From the NCBI GenBank assembly GCA_050084515.1, contig CM114275.1, forward strand, positions 10,850,001-10,914,000: a stretch of 64,000 nt of DNA, written 5' to 3'. Within the stretch, counting starts at the first letter, position 1, and each line of letters opens with the position of its first letter. The notes under the pieces were generated by a model. The model was given only the letters and a program-made list of their open reading frames with translations. It did no database searches and was not told the DNA's origin. Shown in pieces: positions 58,854-64,000 of the stretch. A program made the translations under genes and the position numbers. Origin of the DNA: Blasia pusilla (taxonomy: Eukaryota; Marchantiophyta; Marchantiopsida; Blasiales).

Positions 58854-59873
58854 CCCTTCTGAATTCCTGATCTCTCATCCTCCAGAATACGTCAAGCGAT
58901 TCCAAGTGCTCCTCCGTAATCAGCGCTTGGGTTCCATGGTCATCGTAAGGCTGAACATAGAATGGAGGGAAGCTGTCGACGTAGGATGCTATCGCCGCCG
59001 ATTGTTTGAGCTTCGCAATATCCTCGCCAGACTGAATTTCGTGGACGTACACCATTGTCCGCAATCGGCAGATTGGAATTCTCGGGGTGTTGTGGCCCTC
59101 CATCAGTGCCATCTGCTTTACCACCTATCACAACGGGGACAAGATCAATAAGCTACACTGAATTGCCAATGAATTGCAACATGGGCCTTCACATAATTCA
59201 AAAAACACAGATCCTCTCTTACCCGCTTGAAGATTGGTTCGGTGTCTTGGCCAGCCAATTGCTCGGGGACAGCAGCTCGCAAGTCCACTGGAAACTCGTC
59301 GATCCGATAGAGGTCGATTTCTTCCGCCAAGCTTAGAGACAAGGATGACCGCTCTCCTGCTTCTTCAGCGATGTCCACCATCTCCACGCTGGCGGTCCTC
59401 ATGACCTCATCGTCCGTGACTTGAACTTCGGCCGTTTTCGCTATATTGATTGTGTCCCCGGACTTCATCAGGGATATTTCCTGCATCTCAACACTTTCGG
59501 TTGGACGGGCAGGGCTTTCTTCAATGGCTATTGCTTTTTCCCTCCGAGCTTTAGCCAATTCTGCTCTCCTCACCGACGCGTCCAGACGCTTCTTTTCTCG
59601 CTTTTCGTTGGCGACCCTTTTCTTCAAGGCCTGCGACGCCTCAACCTCTGCGTTCTATTTATCGAGCGCCTTGTGTACACGTTTTGCAAGAAGCTCCTGC
59701 TTGTGCATCTCCGCTTCCCTTTCCCGCTCCTCGATTTCTTGATGCCTTATCTCATTGGCCGAACGAGGCCCTGGAGATGGTGATGTAGGAGTCCTCATGG
59801 ACTTGGGAGTGAAGCTCCCAGCCTTGTTTGCTTGAAATTTTTTCCTCGTCATTTTTCCTGGAAATGCCTCCAC
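58854..59873 (-). pseudogene. N-terminal exons of the transposon minus-strand gene
   Basis: Exon 1 (59873 to 59223) starts MEAFPGKMTRKKFQ or at the second Met. It is rich in Glu/Arg/Lys (EIRHQEIEEREREAEMHKQE, a likely coiled coil), has a TAG after 73 codons, then continues in frame with acidic, Ser-rich sequence (DDEVMRTASVEMVDIAEEAG). A GTAAGA donor and a GTGATAG acceptor bound a 98-bp intron (59222-59125). Exon 2 (59124 to 58854) continues in phase 0 with VVKQMALMEGHNTPRIP and VDSFPPFYVQPYDDHGTQ. The LINE 4 insertion cuts it at EFRRAIEG. No known domain. Expression would run away from the palindrome array upstream of 59900. Confidence 0.6.
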
Positions 59874-60181
59874 CTATGTGCACGATGAATCCCTTGATGA
59901 GTCGCCTTGCTAATGTCGAGATGAGTCACCTTGCTAATGTCAAGATGAGTCGCCTTGATGGGTAGCTCGAATCGTCTCGCGATGAGTCGCCGTGTAAAGC
60001 GCCCCTTGGTATCTGGTCAGCTGCTGCACGGGAGAGCAATCGAGATCGCGAAATGAAAAACCGGAAATGAGCGATTTCTCCCCTATTTATACTTTTCGAG
60101 CCGTTGGGCTGACCGTTGGGTCGCATCGTCCTTCCGACGGCGACGTGCCGGCCGTTACGGAAGTCTCGACGTGAAAAACAC
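59874..60181. promoter_or_regulatory. Likely promoter side of the transposon minus-strand gene
   Basis: 59890-59990 contains a short direct repeat (GATGAGTCGCCTTGCTAATGT, decaying copies about 30 bp apart). A TATTTATACTTTT near 60093, read on either strand, could serve as a TATA-type element. No coding signal. Confidence 0.35.
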
Positions 60182-60940
60182 CAACCCGGCGGCTTCGACG
60201 GGTTGTACGCTTCCCGAGGATTCAAGGCATCCGTCCTCGTGGCAACCCATCGGAGTCCGACAGGTTGCGTGCCTCCGCCATCCTGGGATGAGAATGCAAG
60301 GTGCTCGAGCAACCCGTCGGAGACCGACAGGTTGCGCGCCTCCGCCGTCTTTGGACAAGAACGCGAGGTACCCGCACAACCCGTTGGAGACCGTTGGGTT
60401 GCACGTTTCTCTCGTCAAGGGATAACAACGCGGGCTTCCCACGCAACTCATCGGAGGCCGACAGGTTGCACGCTTCCTTCATGTAAGCGAAACAAGGCGA
60501 GGCCCTTGCGCAACCCGTTTGAGGGCGACCGGTTGCACGCCTCGCCGTCTTTGGGCAAGAAGGTGCGGAACTCGTCGGAAACTGAGGGTTTGCACGCTTC
60601 CTTAATGTAAGTGTTACACTCTGAGATAATTGCGCAACCCGTCTGAGGCCGACGGGTTGCGCGCCTCTGCCGTCTTTGGGCAAGAAGGCGCGGTATCCGC
60701 GCAACTTGTCAAAGAGCGACGGGTTGCCAACTTCGTTCATGTTTGCGTTACAAGGTGAGGTAGAAGCGTGCAACCCGTCCGAAGCCAACGGGTTGCACGC
60801 TTCACTTATCTTGGGTTATTAGGCGAGGTACCAGGGCAACCCGTCGGTTATCGATAGGTTGCACGCTTTCCTTTCCCTCGGGAAACAATGCGACAACGTA
60901 TTGTTCCGAGAAAACCCATTGCAATCCAACGGGTCACAAG
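60182..60940. repeat. Array of ~12 regularly spaced palindromes between divergent genes of the transposon
   Basis: Copies with arms CAACCCGTCGGA and TCCGACGGGTTG, variously mutated, start near 60182, 60242, 60309, 60375, 60443, 60510, 60564, 60632, 60701, 60769, 60836 and 60913. The period is 60-77 bp. The ~35-bp intervals are not random: two kinds alternate, one with GCCGTCTTTGGGCAAGAA, the other with TTCCTTCATGTAAGCG, so the basic unit is a ~130-bp dimer. Each palindrome is followed by GCACGCTT or GCGCGCCT. The array lies in the shared upstream region of the two divergent genes. Confidence 0.88.
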
Positions 60941-61069
60941 ATGTACCTTGAGTTGGACAATCCCGGAAAATTCCCCAACAATTGGTTGCCCTAGCATAAG
61001 CAAGAGATATCTTGTGTTTGATGCTAGCAATATTGCCTCAAAAGATCTTCGGTCGGCAAGAAGGGGATA

Positions 61070-61175
61070 CCAACCCAACAGACTCCGACGGGTTCCAACA
61101 AAATGAAGTGTGCTTCGCAACCCACCTCTCTAATTCCCAAATTCTGTAACCCACCTGACTCCGACAGGTTGCAAC
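61070..61175. repeat. Two further isolated palindromes of the transposon family
   Basis: Half-decayed copies at about 61071 (CAACAGACTCCGACGGGTTC) and 61146 (CCACCTGACTCCGACAGGTT), spaced 75 bp, between the main array and the plus-strand gene. Confidence 0.65.
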
Positions 61176-61317
61176 AGAATTGAATCCATTGTGTCAGACA
61201 ATTTCACCTAGCAAACTTCATCTTGTCAGTCAAATTCTGTTCGGAGAATCTGAGTTCCTATTCACTATAAATTAAACATTCTCATTCTCAGTCTCCTCCC
61301 GTTGGAATCTTCAGGGA

Positions 61318-61752
61318 ATGGATAATTATGTGAAGCTCACTTGTGGCAGTCATCTAGCGGCCCTTCCTCAATCAGAAATCGTTCGACCGCAAGCTCGTGA
61401 GTCTTTCATAGGAGTGGATGAAAATTTTCTCTTTGTTCGATTTATTCTCCAAATTGGAACCATCTTTGTATCCAAGGATGTTAGGGTGGACGATACAGAG
61501 GACATTATAGGTGAGATAGTCCAGCTAGTGATTTCAGACTGTAAATTATGGAATCTCCTACCTCTAGCAAATGGTCAATACAGAGATTACGGCTTGCCCT
61601 TGAATTCCTCTGTTTCCCAAGTAGACGGTCGAGAATTTCCTAGTGCACCGAGCTCTACGTTTGCAACTCCTAGCTCAGTAGATCCGGCTTCGAATCCAAC
61701 TTCTCACGCTCGTAAAAATGTTGTTCTTCCTGAAGAGATTCCAGATGTTTAG
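61318..61752 (+). CDS. Small ORF of unknown function upstream of the transposase (144 aa)
   Basis: Open frame from ATG 61318 to TAG 61750. The N-terminal two thirds look ordered (VRFILQIGTIFVSKDVRVDD, EDIIGEIVQLVISDCKLWNL); the rest is Ser/Pro-rich. No known family. The stop codon lies within the first TTTAGGG repeat. It may be the first exon of the transposase gene or a separate small gene of the transposon. It precedes the transposase by ~110 bp on the same strand and lies downstream of the palindrome array. Confidence 0.5.
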   Translation: MDNYVKLTCGSHLAALPQSEIVRPQARESFIGVDENFLFVRFILQIGTIFVSKDVRVDDTEDIIGEIVQLVISDCKLWNLLPLANGQYRDYGLPLNSSVSQVDGREFPSAPSSTFATPSSVDPASNPTSHARKNVVLPEEIPDV

Positions 61753-61775
61753 GGTTTAGGGTTTAGGGTTTAGGG
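61748..61775 (+). repeat. Four perfect TTTAGGG telomere-type repeats
   Basis: Exactly four units in a row, the plant telomere sequence, immediately after (and providing) the stop codon of the small ORF. Short interstitial telomeric tracts are known in plant promoters as teloboxes and at double-strand-break repair sites. Confidence 0.97.
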
Positions 61776-61857
61776 TCTGTCGGACACCAACCGGGCCCTC
61801 TGTCCGCCTACTCGTTCCTCTTGCGAGTATCAGGCAACAGTTTGCTATCGTCTCTGG

Positions 61858-63084
61858 CCTTGAAAATGTCCAAGCACATTCTTGTCGACGAGCTGCCGCC
61901 CACGTACGATGGTAATTGCATTTTTGAGTTGCCTCCACTTGCTGCTCCTACTCAAAAGAAAGATGGAGGACGCCTGAAGGGTATGGACAGAAAGTCTGAT
62001 TGTCATCGATGGTGAAGGCTTCAACGGACTAGTGCTTCAATTCCAGATGGTCCTTGGATTGTCTCCCGCCGCCAATGCGTTGGAGCCTTGGAGTGTAGGA
62101 GTCCAGCATGCCCGTATCTAGAGCGCAACGGGCGAGTCAATACGTCGCAATTCCCCCCCAAGAATGCATAAACTCCATACGACGTCGGTGCCACCATACC
62201 GCCGGGAGGCCATCGATGTCCTCATTGTCAGGCATCGCCCTTCTACGTTGGAGCGTGTCATTTTTCATTGTCCACGACTTGGGCTCCACGTCATAGTTCA
62301 CAAGGCTGGCACTTCATGTTGGCTCCCACACTCATCCAGTGACCGATGCAATTCAAAGACACATCAAGGAGGATGTGGCGAAGAAAGTTTCCGAGGTCTA
62401 CAGAAACTCTCCGGGTTCAAAGCTCCGAGTGATCAAGCTCACAACGACATCACAAATTTGTGAAAAAATTCTTGGAATCCCTGGACAGGGCGAGATCACA
62501 GTGGCTGAGGAGAAACAACTTTGGGAAAATCTCGCATTTCTCGCTGATCCTGAATGCTTCCGGAATTTGTTGCGTCAAATACGGGTTCTGGATGGAAAGT
62601 TGGCCGAAATGGATGCCATTGCCAGAATCAAGGCCAACTCCAGATTTCCATTCATTCAGAGATGGCAGTTCATGGGTCAAGGAGGCGAGAGATCGAGGGC
62701 CTATGTCTTCAAAATGTCAACCACAGGTCCGTCGAGTGGCCTCGATCTTATAGATCGAATGAGGGAAGGGGAAGATCTTTATGGCAGCTGGGTAAGCTTT
62801 GATATTTGCTACAGAATGCTGAACGGATGGTTGACAATGGTTGCTCATGTTTATGACCATGTGGAGAAGGGACTCAAAACTATATTTGTCTGTGAAGTAA
62901 AGGCAAAAGACGTTGGCAGTTTGAAGATATGCTGGTTACTCTTATTGGAGGTGGTGAAGGAAAACAAAAGGCCACCTCCGGAAATTTATGGGTTCATGGC
63001 AGACAATGCACAACCTGGGTGGATTGCTATCCGGGAAGTGTTCTAGGGTGGAGAGGTTCAACCGGAGAGGGAAAGGTCGGATGC
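61858..63084 (+). pseudogene. DDE transposase of the MULE-like transposon (interrupted)
   Basis: Starting near MSKHILVDELPPTYDG (ATG 61868), the reading includes a Cys-rich N-terminal part (61990-62220, with ALECRSPACPYL, RVNTSQF and CPHC, broken by stops) resembling the zinc-binding region of MULE-type transposases, and GSHTHPV near 62320. A long frame, 62339-63046, then has IQRWQFMGQGGERSRAYVFK, GSWVSFDICYRMLNGWLTMV, AHVYDHVEKGLKTIFVCEVK and IYGFMADNAQPGWIAIREVF. The VYD and MAD-x-AQ-x-W blocks fit the first two catalytic Asp positions of this plant DDE family. After TAG at 63044 the family reading continues to about 63083, where the second transposon copy cuts it before the region expected to hold the catalytic Glu. 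It would cut and paste the element; not functional as it stands. Confidence 0.65.
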
Positions 63085-64000
63085 GGGGGCTGATATTCTG
63101 GCAGGAGAGAGTAAGAGAGGAGAGGAAGAGAGGAAGAGAGGAGAGTCTCTCTTCAAAAACAAGGGCCAAATCCGCCTCCTCTCTTCAAAACTTTTTGACA
63201 TATTTGAAATTTTTGTTTGCTTTCAAATTCATGAAATCTTTAGAAGAGAGTAGGTAGTGGTCCACATTTGGCCCTAAAAAAACCTCCTTTTTCCTGGGGG
63301 CGAAAAAAAAGTAGACATCATAAGACCACTACAAATTGTTTTCCATCATTGTCCATGTGAGCGTAAGTTTCTTAACATTACCTGTCTCGGTCTACAAAAA
63401 GCAGTGCCCATGGGTATTTTTGTTGGAGGACCACCCGGATGCCAACCTCTCTTTTTGCAGGGATTGTTGCCTGCATCATGGCCTCCCCTGAATTGCCCCA
63501 TAACCAACTTTCTGTTGGTTATGAATGGTGTGTGCTCAAGACCAACTTTGTGAAATGTGAACACATGAGAGGATAATTGAACCAAAAGATTGTTACCTGT
63601 CTGGAATAAAGAGGAACTGATGTCCCTTCATTCAGATCCTAAAGTTGAGAAACCGAGTTAAGTTGATGAATGTAGGGGAAGGAGCCAAAAGTTAAGAAGC
63701 CCGCCACAATGCGTCAGAAGTTGGTCTCACAGGGAAAGAGTCTGATCACTCAAGCAGTCAACCTGTCGGAATCCGACAGCTTGCCTGGAAATGGTTAAAA
63801 AGTTGCAGTGGGCAAAAAACAAAAAGTTGCAACCCGTCGGAATCATACGGGTTGCAAAATTGTAATTCTGAGTAGCTAAAAGAACACAATCCACAAGTCC
63901 AACAAAATATTCCAGCAAACTTTTACAAACACCATTATGGGTTGAAAAAATCTCGTCCTTTATTACCTCCGAAGGAACCTCGGAAATGTACATTTGACCT
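63085..64000 (+). mobile_element. Left end of a second copy of the DNA transposon, running off the window
   Basis: Starts GGGGGCTGATATTCTGGCAG and matches 47290-48170 in the same orientation, with small indels (63417-63530 carries extra sequence). It includes palindromes at about 63756 and 63825 and the minus-strand EVPSEVIKDEIFS coding trace near 63930-63990. Its left edge cuts the transposase of the neighbouring copy, so it inserted later. Confidence 0.75.

Larger units (their letters stand above)
47290..63084. mobile_element. MULE-like DNA transposon with divergent methyltransferase-type gene and DDE transposase, heavily invaded
   Basis: Left edge: GGGGGCTGGTATTCTGGCAG, abruptly abutting gypsy sequence. 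The same edge reappears at 63085, so it is a true element end. Inside, a minus-strand gene runs in colinear pieces from 59873 to 48936, ending in an amino-methyltransferase-like domain. A plus-strand gene (61318-63084) encodes a DDE transposase. Between them (60180-60940) lies an array of palindromes, and further copies of the palindrome sit in the gene's intron and 3' region. Later insertions are a solo LTR (51229-52204), gag and LTR pieces (53160-55015) and LINEs (55018-58853). Joining all minus pieces into one gene is inference from order, strand and absence of overlap. The right end is not seen. Confidence 0.6.

Noticed and set aside
60182-60940. CRISPR array (short palindromic repeats with regular spacing)
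   Set aside because: The spacers are themselves two alternating related sequences, not unique; the repeats are degenerate; the setting is a eukaryotic transposon; no cas gene is present. It is a tandem array of a ~130-bp dimeric unit.
61748-61775. Chromosome end
   Set aside because: Only four telomere units are present, and transposon sequence continues on both sides for kilobases.

Overview
The window looks like nuclear DNA of a land plant, probably of bryophyte, lycophyte or fern grade. That placement is inference: it rests on one conserved intron-rich plant gene, four perfect TTTAGGG telomere-type repeats, and Ty3/gypsy, LINE and DDE-transposon remains in various states of decay. No bacterial, plastid or mitochondrial gene was recognised. 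Only one ordinary host gene is visible, at 13477-23757. Its 21 exons join in frame to a 1387-residue protein of a conserved, functionally uncharacterised land-plant family. Nearly everything else is transposon-derived.

Layout: 1-1.9 kb, no gene. 1.95-7.56 kb, Ty3/gypsy copy A, whose pol carries a DNMT3-like cytosine-5 methyltransferase domain upstream of reverse transcriptase and a PHD finger after integrase; a complete solo LTR with a 5-bp target duplication sits inside its integrase. 7.6-9.2 kb, non-coding with an (AG)87 tract. 9.4-11.3 kb, rearranged gypsy debris on the minus strand. 11.3-13.5 kb, probable promoter and leader. 13.5-23.8 kb, the host gene. 25-27.9 kb, gypsy copy C (minus), again with a solo LTR in integrase. 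28.2-33.3 kb, an L1-like LINE whose 5' end is six tandem 177-bp monomers. 34.8-38.3 kb, further LINE pieces. 39.0-40.2 kb, an array of short palindromes. 40.6-47.3 kb, gypsy copy B with gag, protease, methyltransferase, RT and PHD. 47.3-63.1 kb, a large DNA transposon (MULE-like by my reading) carrying a minus-strand gene that ends in a beta-class amino-methyltransferase-like domain. Upstream of that gene lie a regularly spaced palindrome array and a divergent plus-strand DDE transposase; the element has been invaded by solo LTR, gag and LINE sequences. 63.085 kb to the end is the edge of a second copy of the same transposon, inserted into the transposase of the first.

The main biological point is that two unrelated transposon classes here each carry a methyltransferase-type domain: a DNMT3-like one in the gypsy family and an amino-MTase-like one in the DNA transposon. 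The DNA transposon also carries dozens of near-identical palindromes, containing CpG sites, concentrated in its non-coding parts. By analogy with the anti-silencing VANDAL transposons, these could be sites for an element-encoded chromatin or DNA-modifying factor. All copies seen here are broken, so this window is a fossil record of such systems rather than a working one.
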